A DNA stretch of 64,000 nucleotides from positions 12,093,700-12,157,699 of the forward strand of contig OW285191.1 in NCBI GenBank assembly GCA_935421135.1, written 5' to 3'. Position 1 is the first letter of the stretch. Each line of letters starts with the position of its first letter. The position numbers and the translations under genes are program-made. This document shows positions 11,093-22,970 of the stretch, one piece after another. Source of the stretch: Bugulina stolonifera. Its lineage: Eukaryota > Bryozoa > Gymnolaemata > Cheilostomatida > Bugulidae. The notes below the pieces were generated by a model. That model was not told the DNA's origin and searched no databases. It was given only the letters and a program-made list of their open reading frames with translations.

Positions 11093-13453
11093 CTACTTAA
11101 GAAGTTCCAGAATTCTGTTAAAACCAGAACAGGTGAGCTCACATTCTTCCTTTGTCCTGAAAAAAAGAAAATACATTGTAATAGTAAACAGATAATAAAT
11201 TGTTTATCAAAATAAAGCATCGTCATCCTTACTATCCTATTGAGATATATGCAATTGTAAAACTATTACATTTATCCAGTCTAAAAATATACCAGCACTT
11301 TCTTCATACATTGGCCAATCAACAACTATGACCTCAGGTTTCGCGAAAACCGGCATGATTTAAAATATTACTGCTCATTTTAAAATGGTGTCAAACAAGC
11401 GGCTATTTTTTGCCTGAATAGCTCCAGTGTGAATTGAGTTTAGCTCTCCTGTTACAGTTTTGAAAAAAGGCTATCTGCTTTAAGGACTTCGGCATTTTTG
11501 GCTTTACTATGTGCAGAGAGTCTTTACTCTTAACTTGACTGTGCATAGACTATTTTCCAGTATAGAGTTACATTAGTTCTAAGACTTTAGCGGAAAGCTG
11601 GGTGATAACTTACTCAAATCTGTTCTCATTTCCACCACATCCCGTGTAGATAAAGTGTTCACACTTTCCATTGGCTGTGTTGAAGAAGTATCTGGACTCA
11701 TTAGCACTAGCTGTACAGTTTCCCTCCTCTTTCTTATCACTTAGACATGCGTTTACTACTAACACTTCACACTTGTGGTAGCACTCATCATATGTCCTGC
11801 AAATATGGACCATAAATACAAATACATGTTTGACTTCCATGTAGACTACACTAATTCCATCCTTTTGCTAAAGTTCTGTGTCGAACATTAGCTAGAGATT
11901 TCCCTCTATTTAGCTTCTTGAACGCCAACTTTGTCCTTGATTTCTGTTCAGCTTTGAAACAAGTTGATCAGGTGTCTGCATGACTTTTTCAAGCTGCTAA
12001 ACCAATAATTAGTTTTGAGAGTCCAATAGCATCCCTATTGTAAGAAACTGAATATGAGAAGTGACCCAAGGTGCTTGAAGGTAGCCTACTTGAAAGTACA
12101 TCTACATGATCTTCAAATGATTAGCCTATCAGTGCAGTTCTGAATTGAATTATAAAGACATTGGTGAATGAAAGAGTAATAGGCCTACATACATGTATGT
12201 AACTACTGCTAGCTGATAGTATTATACCAATAAATATAAGAACTTACTGGAATCTATTACCATTTCCTGCTTCTCCTCCATACATAAACCTTTCACATCT
12301 TTGACTAGTAGCATTGTAGAAATATTTCATCCTGTGATATAGATTATTATGGTAATGAAGGGCACCCAAGTCACTTGGCTGGACACAAACACTTGTTGAG
12401 TTGAAGCAAGTCCTCCTGCATTCTTCTCTAGACCTGTTTGTCGCAATGAATCTTATAGATGAAATCATAATAAATTTGTTTCATTTCATTTAAGACATCA
12501 ACCTTATCTCATAACCACAGTATTGGAATAAAGCACTTTCATGATGTGTAGGCTAAATGACAAAATTTACAGGTTTGCTATAAAGAGAGAGCAAATTAGT
12601 CACAAAGTTTCTCAATCTACAAATAAAAGCCGTTTCTTTACAAAAGTATATTTCTAGAGTAGATACAGAAACAGTGATTTTTAACTGAATAGCTCAGCTT
12701 ACCCAAATCGATTTCTGTTTCCCGCTTGACCACGATAGCCCATCAGGTAGCAGTCTCCCCATGCTTGGCGGAAAAAGTAACTTCTTATACTTTGATTACC
12801 ACGTCCAGGATCTGATCTATCCATACATGATCGATCTAAAGTAATTTATGAAAAACCAAAAATAATGTACCCATAGTTAACTTCATATCATTGTTTGGCT
12901 AACACTAAATATGACTAACTATTTCCATTATCAGCAGTTCAAGATGAATAAATATGAAAACCCGTGAATGAAGGTGCAACCATGAGGTGCAATGCTCCAC
13001 TCAAGTAGGCCTAATGCCTTTAAATTTTTTTTATTTTGATTTGAAACTAAATCAAGCTTTAGGCTACAGTTTCAGGTGAATCTTCTGCATGGAAAGGAAA
13101 TAAATCTTCATGCTCTTTACAAACTTTGCTAACATTTTTGGAGAAACCAAAACAGAGTATTTAGCTCTTTTTATATATGATGTCAAGATTTAACGCTTTT
13201 CGAACCAGTCAATCAACTGACTACCACCTCAGTGCATAGTAGAATATAAAGTTTCAGTTACTTATAGGCTACATGTATTATCTAGTCAACTGATGCTCGT
13301 ATAACTGGATCAACACGGAGGAGTTTAGGAATCCAGAATTGAATGATAAAATTTGTAAGTTATATTTAAATAAATATAATACTTACCAGAAGGTTTCACA
13401 TATTGGATCATCACACTGATGAATGCGAGTAAGACTAGATATAAACAATTCAT
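11093..13453 (-). CDS. Kunitz gene 2: secreted triple-Kunitz protein, 210 aa, five exons
   Basis: Exons (minus strand): 13453-13387, 12835-12703, 12433-12248, 11796-11614, 11156-11093. Phases are 1,2,2,2, total 633 nt, stop TAG. Exon 1 encodes a signal peptide starting [11 protein letters not shown]. Domain 1 (first Cys in DRSC, then GDC, then EEC-RRTC) and domain 2 (SVC, QRC, DEC-YHKC) each lack Cys14 and Cys38; domain 2 has [12 protein letters not shown], with Glu at the Cys38 site. Domain 3 keeps six cysteines, with NC-TA at P1-P1' (Thr, Ala) and [12 protein letters not shown] around Cys38. The layout matches gene 1 exon for exon. Predicted secreted, disulfide-stabilised protease-inhibitor-like protein; target unknown. 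Confidence 0.87.
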
Positions 13454-13564
13454 AATGTTATGATATGACAGATATCTATATTATAGTAATGGCATCTATG
13501 TTATCTCTCACCAGCTTACAACCTACTGTGATGTTAGTAGCAACTAAAATGTACTGTAGGTTCA

Positions 13565-13571
13565 CTTTATA
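13565..13571 (-). promoter_or_regulatory. TATA-like box of Kunitz gene 2
   Basis: TATAAAG on the minus strand about 112-118 bp upstream of the ATG at 13453, in the same relative place as in the paralogues. Confidence 0.5.
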
Positions 13572-13953
13572 AATTATACATCTTGGTATATCTTTTGTGT
13601 CTCATAGGATTGCCTGTAATACTGAGTTTCACCTTATTATTGTATGAAGTCACATGGTTTGTGTATTGTATTGTTATACAATGAAATCATTCTTAGACTA
13701 AGCTCTTTCTAGAAGACTGGACCAACAACAATATTCCATTATCTTTGATTACAACCCTGGGATTATTTCACTAGAATATAGAATGTATTTTGAAAGTTGG
13801 ATGAGAATACCAGTAATGTTATCCTAGTATAGTCATTTACTTAGATTCTCAGTTCTCACAGGTTGTTCATTCTTTGTCTAGGCAAAAGGAGCCAACAAGT
13901 TGGCCTTTTCAATCTGCTACCTAGTGTAATGTCATCCCTTTCCTATACCTGGT

Positions 13954-14882
13954 CTTACCTTATACTTACATAATACCAGTACATACCTTATACTTATATA
14001 ATACCAGTACGTACCTTATACTTATATAATACCAGTACGTACCTTATACTTATATAATACCAGTACGTACCTTATACTTATATAATACCAGTACGTACCT
14101 TGTACTTATATATTACCAGTATGTACCTTATACTTACATAATACCAGTACATACTTTATACTTATATAATACCAGTACGTACCTCATACTTATATAATAC
14201 CAGTACGTACCTTGTACTTATATATTACCAGTATGTACCTTATACTTATATATTACCAGTATGTACCTTATACTTATATATTACCAGTATGTACCTTATA
14301 CTTATATATTACCAGTATGTACCTTATACTTATATATTACCAGTACGTACCTTATACTTATATATTACCAGCACATACCTTATACTTATATAATACCAGC
14401 ACGCACCTTATACTTATATAATACCAGCATGTACCTTATACTTATATAATACCAGTACGTACCTTATACTTATATAATACCAGTACGTACCTTATACTTA
14501 CATAATACCAGTACGTACTTTATACTTATATAATACCAGTACGTACCTCATACTTATATAATACCAGTACGTACCTTGTACTTATATATTACCAGTATGT
14601 ACCTTATACTTATATATTACCAGTATGTACCTTATACTTATATATTACCAGTACGTACCTTATACTTATATATTACCAGCACGTACCTTATACTTATATA
14701 ATACCAGCACGTACCTTATACTTATATAATACCAGCACGCACCTTATACTTATATAATACCAGCACGTACCTTATACTTATATATTACCAGTATGTACCT
14801 TATACTTACATATTACCAGTATGTACCTTATACTTATATATTACCAGTACGTACCTTATACTTATATAATACCAGTATGTAT
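13954..14882. repeat. 28-bp minisatellite, about 33 copies
   Basis: Head-to-tail copies of a 28-bp unit (CTTATACTTATATAATACCAG plus TACGTAC). Variants alternate TATAATACC/TATATTACC and GTACGTAC/GTATGTAC/GCACGTAC, and blocks of the same variant order recur, suggesting higher-order duplication. Open frames within it are artefacts of the repeat. Confidence 0.95.
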
Positions 14883-14987
14883 TTCACAATCACATTTTAT
14901 GGGTTATTATGTGGAGACTAACCTCCCCAGAAGCAGGTTTAATCAGTTGTTCCTGGAGCCTTAATAAAGACGCTTCTGTACTAGGTC

Positions 14988-15312
14988 ACACTAACTGTGC
15001 CATAGTAACTGTGCCATACTAACTCTGCCATACTAACTGTGCCATACTAGTTGTGCTATACTGTGTCATACTAACTGTGCCATACTAACTGGGTCATACT
15101 AACTGTGCCATACTAACTGTGCCATAGTAACTGTGCCATACTAACTCTGCCATACTAACTGTGCCATACTAGCTGTGCTATACTGTGTCATACTAACTGT
15201 GCCATACTAACTGTGCCATACTAACTGTGTCATACTAACTGTGTCATACTAACTGTGTCATACTAACTGGGTCATACTAACTGGGTCATACTAACTGTGC
15301 CATACTGGGTCA
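14988..15312. repeat. 14-bp minisatellite (CATACTAACTGTGC)
   Basis: About 20 units, mostly 14 bp, with TGTGCC/TGTGTC/TGGGTC variants and a larger repeated block containing GCTATACTGTGTCATAC. It is separated from the 28-bp array by only about 105 bp. Confidence 0.95.
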
Positions 15313-16046
15313 TAATCTTTAGGCCTGTATGAGATTAGGTGATAGGTTGCAGGCTGGTGCAACAGGGAAGCAATATTTTTTATAAAGGACATTTAGGTAT
15401 AACATTTTTGGTTACACAGGTTGTCACTCGTTTGCCCAGTCCTCTCTATTTAGAGAAGCAATAACTTGAGAAGTATGACAAGTATTTTGACATACACATT
15501 TGATATGCATGTATGATATTTATCATAACATAATATAGATGATCAGTGTTATACAATTATAGAAATAATTGCTGCAATATAAAGTATAAATTTAAAACCC
15601 TCAATAGCATTTAATGCGTACATTTATTTCAAATTTCATAAAGCATAATAAGAATGATGTAGGCTTACATGCTACATAATGCGTACCATTGATATATTAT
15701 AACATATTTTGCTTATGTCAGCAATATTGATATTTAGTTTACCAAGAACTCCTCAGGCTTAGGTAATTATGCTTCATTCCTATATTATGATAAAACTCTT
15801 GCAAGCCTATACGAACATGAATGTACAATAGAATAATAAAAAATACAAAATATAAGCTTATGATATTAGAGCTTTAATCAGTATATAAGCAAAATATGTT
15901 ATAATACATGCATTGTATGATTATATCTACCGGTAAAGACCAGGGATTAAAATATCTGTAATTCACACAATTAGAGTCTGCTATAACTATGAAAATAAAT
16001 AATAGTCACCCATAGAATTTACACAATTTCTGTTTGGTGTCTTTAT
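15313..16046. other. Spacer upstream of Kunitz gene 3 terminal exon
   Basis: Very AT-rich, with no exon or repeat recognised. Confidence 0.4.
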
Positions 16047-17645
16047 TTAAACAAAGGCAGAGCAAGAGAGTTCACAATCCTCCATTGATCTACAAATATA
16101 ACATCAATCGGATTAACACTTGGCAACAAGTCCAAAATAAAATAATATAGCACAAAGGGGGCCAAAATATGCACTGTTTTAGTTTTTTGTTGGCCACATC
16201 AGAGTTAGGACTTAACAATATGCAAGTACATTGACATTATTGAAGAAAGAGTAGAAGAGAGGAGAATAGTAAGAAGTAATTTATCCATACTTACTCAAAC
16301 TGGTTCTCGTTACCGGAGCAACCGCTATAAATGAAGGGTTCACACTGCAGAGTGTGCTTATTAAAGAAATATCGTTTCAGATTCTGCCGACAGTGGCCTG
16401 GCCTCATCTCATGCTGAAGACACACCCTTCTCATCAGCTGCTCACACCGATTCTGACATTTCTTCAGTGTCCTACAAAAGTGTGTTATGGTATACGTTTG
16501 AATTATTTCTAAAAGAACACAGATGAAAAAGGAGAGAGCAGTAGCTATTGTTTAGGGAACTTACAAAAACTTGTTTCCATTTCCATTTGACCCTCTATAG
16601 TAGAAGAGTTCACAGATGCCGGTTAGTGAGTTGTAGAAGTATCTGGGATATAAACCACCAGAACCAGATCCTGGGTCTTTAGGTAGTATACAGACGCTAG
16701 TTGATGCTTCACAAGTGTCAATGCATTCCGCCTCAGTCCTATAAATAACAATTTTAAACTCTCTGTCAACACACAGGGTTACTCAATTTACATTAACATC
16801 AAATTTAGATTTCTTTATCCTTTATTCTGTGACCAGGATATAGATAGGTTAGATCTATTTGGACTCACTCAAATCTGTTATCATTTCCTCCCACACCAGT
16901 GTGGAAAAGTGTGTCACACCTTCTTGTAGTAGAATTATAATAATAATATAACCATATTGGTCTTCCATATCTTTCTTCTTTGGGAAACAAACATCTTAGA
17001 TCTAAAGTAACAGAAAATCCAAGTAGAATTCCTTTGTCTACATAATTATATTATGCATGTATATACTTGTACATGTATATACGTTGTACAATATGTATAT
17101 AATGTGTGTGTGTGTATTTACTGTATTATAATATGTGTACGTGTATATTAACTATACACTTGCACTTGTACAATATAAACGGCATACATGTATATACAAT
17201 TTATATAATCTCTATATGTACATGTATCTATTATTGAGTAATGAAAAATTGCGAACAAAAAACAAAGCGGAACAGAGAAAGTATCATACACGTGGTCAAA
17301 CTGTTTGTAAAGCAAGGTGATCATAGATGTGTGTCTCCTTTACTGCTTATTCAGTACCAGTGAGACTTCTCTTTTAAGAAAGTAGTGGTGTAGTGGTACT
17401 GTGTTCTGTCCACAGCGCTAGAAAATTAATTAGGTACCACATGGTCAGGGTTCAGACCCCAGTCAAGGATGAACAATTCCTACCAAACAGTCCTTGGCTG
17501 CTCATAAATATATTTCCAAGCAAGAAAAATGTTACACATTATCGTGATACTAACTAATGTAATGTTTACACTCACCTGAAGAAATAGCATTGCTGATGAG
17601 TACAGTGAGTAGTATACACACACAATGAATATTAAAGCAGTACAT
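16047..17645 (-). CDS. Kunitz gene 3: secreted triple-Kunitz protein, 198 aa, five exons
   Basis: Exons (minus strand): 17645-17576, 17001-16869, 16738-16565, 16471-16295, 16089-16047. Phases are 1,2,2,2, total 597 nt. The stop TAA overlaps an AATAAA, so the poly(A) signal may touch the coding end. Exon 1 encodes a signal peptide (MYCFNIHCVCILLTVL). Domain 1 has LYYYYN and FHTGVGGNDNRF, domain 2 has PRYFYN and YYRGSNGNGNKF; both lack Cys14 and Cys38. Domain 3 is complete with HC-R at P1 and IYSGCSGNENQF. Arg at P1 would suit a trypsin-like target, by analogy with known Kunitz inhibitors. This is the most compact gene of the cluster. Confidence 0.87.
17388..17550 (+). mobile_element. tRNA-like SINE in intron 1 of Kunitz gene 3
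   Basis: GTGTAGTGGTACTGTG (A-box side) and GGTTCAGACCCC (B-box side) are followed by CAGTCAAGGA and CTTGGCTGCTCA. The tail matches the element at 9783-9932, so the two are copies of one family. Confidence 0.6.
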
Positions 17646-17731
17646 AGTTACTCTGTGTAATACAAGAATCAACTTTAGTGATTGGTAATACTAGAATTCA
17701 CTTGTGTCTGTAGGTGAAGTGTTACTCTAAG

Positions 17732-17739
17732 CTTATATA
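17732..17739 (-). promoter_or_regulatory. TATA box of Kunitz gene 3
   Basis: TATATAAG on the minus strand about 90 bp upstream of the ATG. The same octamer precedes Kunitz gene 4. Confidence 0.6.
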
Positions 17740-18265
17740 CCCTTTACTCCAGGAACTACTGTAATTCATAAAAACTATGATAACATCACACACTGTTGCA
17801 ATATTCAATTCATTATAATTAGTGTCTGCTACCAGCAGGCATGTAGAAACACATGCAACTATAATTATAGTCATAGTGTCATGACTACATTTTGTAGGGG
17901 GTTTGTTAACTGATCAGCGGACCAATCACATTGTACAATTCAGTAAACAAAGGTAATGGCACTGAGCCATATACAAGTTTAATTAATTCAGACCTAAAAA
18001 TATTACCAACTATTCTAATCATCAGCATACACCTTCTAATAATAGCTATAACTAATTAAGTATTTTTACTTACTATATTTACCTTTCTAGAAATAGCACA
18101 GTTATTGTAAATCGTAAAATAATTTTCAAATAAATAAACCTTAGTAAAGTAGGACCGTAGACAGCTAGAAAATATTTAGGGGTTTCAGTTTTGGAATCAA
18201 GTATTCTGTTTAGAAAATAGATGTTGTTTTCAGCATAAGAGTGTTGAGATCTGTACTAGGACAAA

Positions 18266-18848
18266 ACGTACGTACTGTACTGCATATTCATACAATTAAT
18301 GTGAGGAGTAGAATGTACGTACTGTACTGCATATCCAATGTGAGGAGTAGAATGTACATACTGTACTGCATATCCAATGTGAGGAGTAGAATGTACGTAC
18401 TGTACTGTATTGTATATCCAATGTGAGGAGTAGAATGTACGTACTGTACTGTACTGCATCTCCAATGTGAGGAGTAGAATGTACGTACTGTACTGTATTG
18501 TATATCCAATGTGAGGAGTAGAATGTACGTACTGTACTGTACTGCATCTCCAATGTGAGGAGTAGAATGTACGTACTGTACTGCATATCCAATGTGAGGA
18601 GTAGAATGCACATACTGTACTGCATCTCCAATGTGAGGAGTAGAATGTACATACTGTACTGCATATCCAATGTGAGGAGTAGAATGTACGTACTGTACTG
18701 CATATCCAATGTGAGGAGTAGAATGTACGTACTGTACTGCATCTCCAATGTGAGGAGTAGAATGTACATACTGTACTGCATCTCCAATGTGAGGAGTAGA
18801 ATGTACGTACTGTACTGTATATCCATACAATTAATGTGAGGAGTAGAA
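18266..18848. repeat. 39/44-bp minisatellite, about 14 copies
   Basis: Unit AATGTGAGGAGTAGAATGTA then CGTACTGTACTGCATATCC (39 bp), with 44-bp variants carrying an extra TGTAC/TATTG. Because 39 is divisible by three, frames stay open on both strands for up to 180 codons; these are not genes. Confidence 0.95.
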
Positions 18849-21067
18849 TGTTTTATGGTGAAGGAAATACTCTTCTCATTAGGAAACAGCTGTTGTTACT
18901 TTAACAAACTGCTCTTTATTGAAATGTAGAAATACAAAGCGATATAATACTTTGTAATACAATTACTATCCAGCTTAAACTGCTGGTAAATTGAGAAAAA
19001 TAATTTATTGTTGATATACTTGAATACTAATAACTAAGAATGTTACCAAATAATGAATAATTTGAAACAGCTACTATTCTACTATATTGGCATGATTCAT
19101 CAAATCGATCCTCATTGACAGTGATGCTCATTAGCATTAGAGTTAGACAGTCTGGCTAACAGTTATAACACCAAAGTGAAAGTAAACGTACATACTGTGT
19201 ATGCGGCCAATTTTGTGTGACTTGAAAATTGAGGGTTTGGCCATGCTTTTTATGCGATATTTACAATTAACAAATCATTTAATTTCGCATATGTAGAAAT
19301 AGCCCAATTGTGACAAAAGATTTGAACCCGGAGCTAAAACGCGCCTAATTACCTAGCACAGTGGAGAGACATAATATTAATAATGCGCTATTTCACCTGC
19401 GCTGGTGTACTGAACCAACAGCACAGAGACTTCTCAGTTCTCTATGGCCACCTTGCATCAGCCTCGGCACCCCTTATTAATATCCCATTTCTAACACAAG
19501 CCTCTGCTTAATTCAAACCGGTATTCACAAGGTCACCAAACGGTATTCATGGCTATGCCAGACACTATTTAATTTTCAGCTCTTAGCTTGTATGTGAAGA
19601 TTAAAATTTAAATCTATGCCAGCAAATTTTTTAGCTGATTTTACCGATTTTGGCAAAATGGCACAGAGCTCACTTTGTACATGTACATGTACAGCGTTGA
19701 GGGAGAGAGAGAGATTCAATCAGATGAAATGCTGTTCCCTTGTTAAAATTGAAGTTTTCCCATTTGAGGCCCAACCCAATTGCTTCATCCGCAAGCATGG
19801 ATCTCAGTCTCCTAACTATATTGGGCCAAAGTGAAATACTATATTATATAATTAGCAACAGGAAACAGAAATTTCCATAATTGTTACACAACCCAACATA
19901 TTTTTTTAGTCAATGATTACATAATAATTCATACCATCCCTTTTCTATCCTTAGTTCATACTGCAATACAAGTACATTTGTACATGTACATGTAGTGTTA
20001 TATTTAATTGATTCATTAAAATAAACAAATAGAGGGTTTGGAATAATTATAATGGTACCCTGCAATGTCAATGGTTAATCACAATTCATCTTGTGGTATA
20101 CCAAAAGGAATTTATCAGTGGGTGTGAGAATATTTCCTCATGTACTCCATAGATCCTGTAGTAAGTGATACACAGTGTAGTTACAGAATTATAATTCTAA
20201 CCCAGTAACCAAGCTTACACATAGAAGTCACGGATTTCTGAAAACAGTAGCATTGTATATCCGACATTTATCCTAGTTATGTAGTACTTTTTACATAATT
20301 ATATTATGTATATCACGATTCTATTATACATACATTAAATGGTACATGCGCACAATGATATACAGCTAAATAAAAAGTACTTTTTATATTAATGTCCCAC
20401 CATTGAATATTATGTGTATTTGACTATTGATCAACTTTGTCATGTATGGTGTTTATGCATATGTAAGAGTTGGATTGTTGGCAATTTTCCGCCATAAATA
20501 AAATTGTTTTGTATTTCGTATTTAGTAGCACAATACATGTGCTTGCAGCACATCTACTATGTTAGCTAAATATGAGCAATAAAACACTTGGCATGTTATT
20601 CTTCGCTTTGGCTTACTGCAGTAGATACTTTTATAAAAGACGACTTCTTTAGACAGTACTTGTAGATTACTAGAGCAATAAATGAATATCACACATGCAC
20701 TATTTTTTGTTGTAAAGTATTTGGGTCTGGCCAGACTTGTAGCAAAGTTTTATAATTTATATGTCAAAGAATTTATTTTTGAGCAGCCACCAAGTTACAA
20801 ATGACTCATCCCAAGAGAGGAGTGGGCCAGAGCCTCCACAGTACCAAATAAACACTGAGAGTCATTTTAGCTCAGCTCAGTCTATTTCCTAACTGCAGGT
20901 TTTACACTAACTAAGGATCTGACTTTCTCACAAGCATTTTATAGAATGATTGGGTTCTTCTTGTAAATGAAAGTAGTGTTGAGTACAGACTGTGGCAGTC
21001 ATAAATTGGTAAAAAATAAAATAGTTTATCAACTGTGTGTGTGTTCTGCCCTCGAGCAGGTCTTTCA
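18849..21067. other. Spacer without recognised gene
   Basis: AT-rich with occasional TACATGTACATG runs. A short GC-richer part around 19190-19830 has open frames without family features. Nothing else was identified. Confidence 0.35.
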
Positions 21068-21275
21068 TCATGCTCCTCTCCAGAACTCTCTATCTTCCGC
21101 CTCTCTCTTCATACTATGGTATTCTTTTCCACTCTTTACGTCATCTAACATCATCATTATTTTTCTCCCTTTGGGCTCTTCCCTTCCATCCTTCCATCTA
21201 TTACATCCTTCACTAACCCCTCATGTCTCAGTACATGACCCACCCATCTCTTTTTCCTTGACCTAATTGTCTGTA
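21068..21275 (-). pseudogene. C-terminal tail of a LINE-type reverse transcriptase
   Basis: The minus strand reads SRKKRWVGHVLRHEG, then GRMEGKSPKG, then, after one frameshift, a stretch ending MKREAEDREFWRGA before stops. The RWxGHVxR and MKREAEDRxxWR motifs are typical of the C-terminal region following the RT domain in non-LTR elements. Only about 70 codons remain and the catalytic RT core is absent, so this is a truncated, dead copy. Confidence 0.75.
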
Positions 21276-22862
21276 CCAACAACCAGATACTGTATGTGTT
21301 GTTTACTAATATTAAATTATTTGAACTGTCTGGCTAATAATGTTATAGTTGGGTTGAATTTGGGAATTGTGAAATGCATACATTAGTCTGATTTCCTGCA
21401 GTGCACAAAGGTCTGTTTGGTGGAATTCAGTTATTGGATGGCCAGGAAGCTTAAATTTACATAACTATTTATATAACTAGTCAGTAATTATTCATGTGAC
21501 ATATTTTAAGCTCATGTTTATCTGGCAATAGGCCTACATTTCTATTAATCATTTATACAGTGAGCCAATGACAGGGCAGCGTAAATATTTTATTCCATTT
21601 ACTGTTTAAAAACCATTAAATAATAATATGCATTACATAGTGTTTTGATGGTCTGTATTTTATTATATTTGAAACTGACCCATATTATTATTTATAAGAT
21701 GCAGACAGTATATAGATATAATATTACTTAAAATATCTTGCTAAAACACCAAACATACATGTATATGAGAAGAATGCTAATAAAGTGTGCCAAGTCAATG
21801 TCAGTTATATAATTCTGGTTAGCCAAGAGTAAAAAGGTGAATATTTAAAATGCAAATTGTTTCTACTCGTCTCTTCCTGGAATATTCATCTAGTTGCATA
21901 ATGTCATGGAATAAATCTATACTTCCTAACCAATTCTATACCAGATATATAGGCCTAAGTCTAATCATAGTTGTATAGAAAAGAAACTTTTCATTGGAAG
22001 AGAATATTTGACATAACTAGATGTACTCAAGACATGTGTTTCAATGATAGTCTTCATTTTGGTTGTAAGTTTCATGTAGGCTGAGCAAGTTTTGAATCAG
22101 GTTAACATGAGATGTTCCTACTTATTGCATCGCGCAATCACATAAATTCAATTTTTCTAAAATCATGAACGACCGAAATTTACATATCAACTTTACTATG
22201 CAGCATTGAAATACATCAAAAAATTTTAAATGCATCAAGGTGTACTGTTTCTCCCGGCTTAATGCAGTCGGGAAAGTTGGCGCTGGTTTACATGTCTGTA
22301 GACATGACTGTATAATACAAATTGGGATACAGACAACAAATAACTTCAGTTATGAATGGGCATTAAAATAATTAAAGTACTTTTGGTATTATTATTTGCC
22401 GAAGCTAGCTAATCCTGGGATTTACTAGAGTCTATTTATAGTTTATATATGTACATTATATGCAGGCATACATGTATTATACACTATAAGCAATTGTTAC
22501 TATAAATATTTTATTATTTCTTATAAAGTATTAAAGAAATACATCCAGTGATCATGCTTGGTTTGGAGGATTTAAATATTATCCATAGTAACAGCTGTAC
22601 CACCACAAAACATGAAACATTTATTTTATTCATCTGTATTCTTAGTCTCTGGGCATATTCTAATCTCATGGTTCAGAAGATAATGTGGAACATAGCGACA
22701 TCTTAAGCTTTCTACATGTGTATATGTGTGTACAGGCTTATATATAGAATTAAATTTATGAATCTTTTATTGTATGTATTATCCAGTTTGGTAACCAGGG
22801 TGCTCAGTGACATCGCAATAGTGAAATTTTATAGTTTCCTGTAGTAAAGCTTGTTGAAGGGG
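21276..22862. other. Upstream region of Kunitz gene 4
   Basis: No exon or element recognised; long AT-rich stretches. Confidence 0.4.
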
Positions 22863-22870
22863 TATATAAG
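22863..22870 (+). promoter_or_regulatory. TATA box of Kunitz gene 4
   Basis: TATATAAG 101-108 bp upstream of the ATG, identical to the box of gene 3. Confidence 0.6.
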
Positions 22871-22970
22871 GCGTGCAGGGCAACTATAGAACTCATATCA
22901 ACGTCCATACTCAGGCAGTACATCAAATCTAACATCTATATTATATCAGTATTATTGTGCATTAGTAAAC

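Noticed and set aside
11224..11600. Possible extra Kunitz exon between exons 4 and 5 of gene 2
   Set aside because: No NxNxF, RYxYN or ECxxxC motif in any minus-strand frame, and exons 4 and 5 already join in phase.
14212..14449. Two overlapping frames of YLILIYYQ-type repeats
   Set aside because: Products of the 28-bp minisatellite.
13954..15312. Possible CRISPR array
   Set aside because: Repeats are contiguous without unique spacers and lie in a eukaryotic genome.
18288..18830. 180- and 176-codon minus-strand open frames
   Set aside because: They lie wholly in the 39-bp minisatellite, whose period is divisible by three; the repeat, not selection, keeps them open.
20967..21266. 99-codon plus-strand frame
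   Set aside because: It is the complement of the LINE RT tail on the minus strand.
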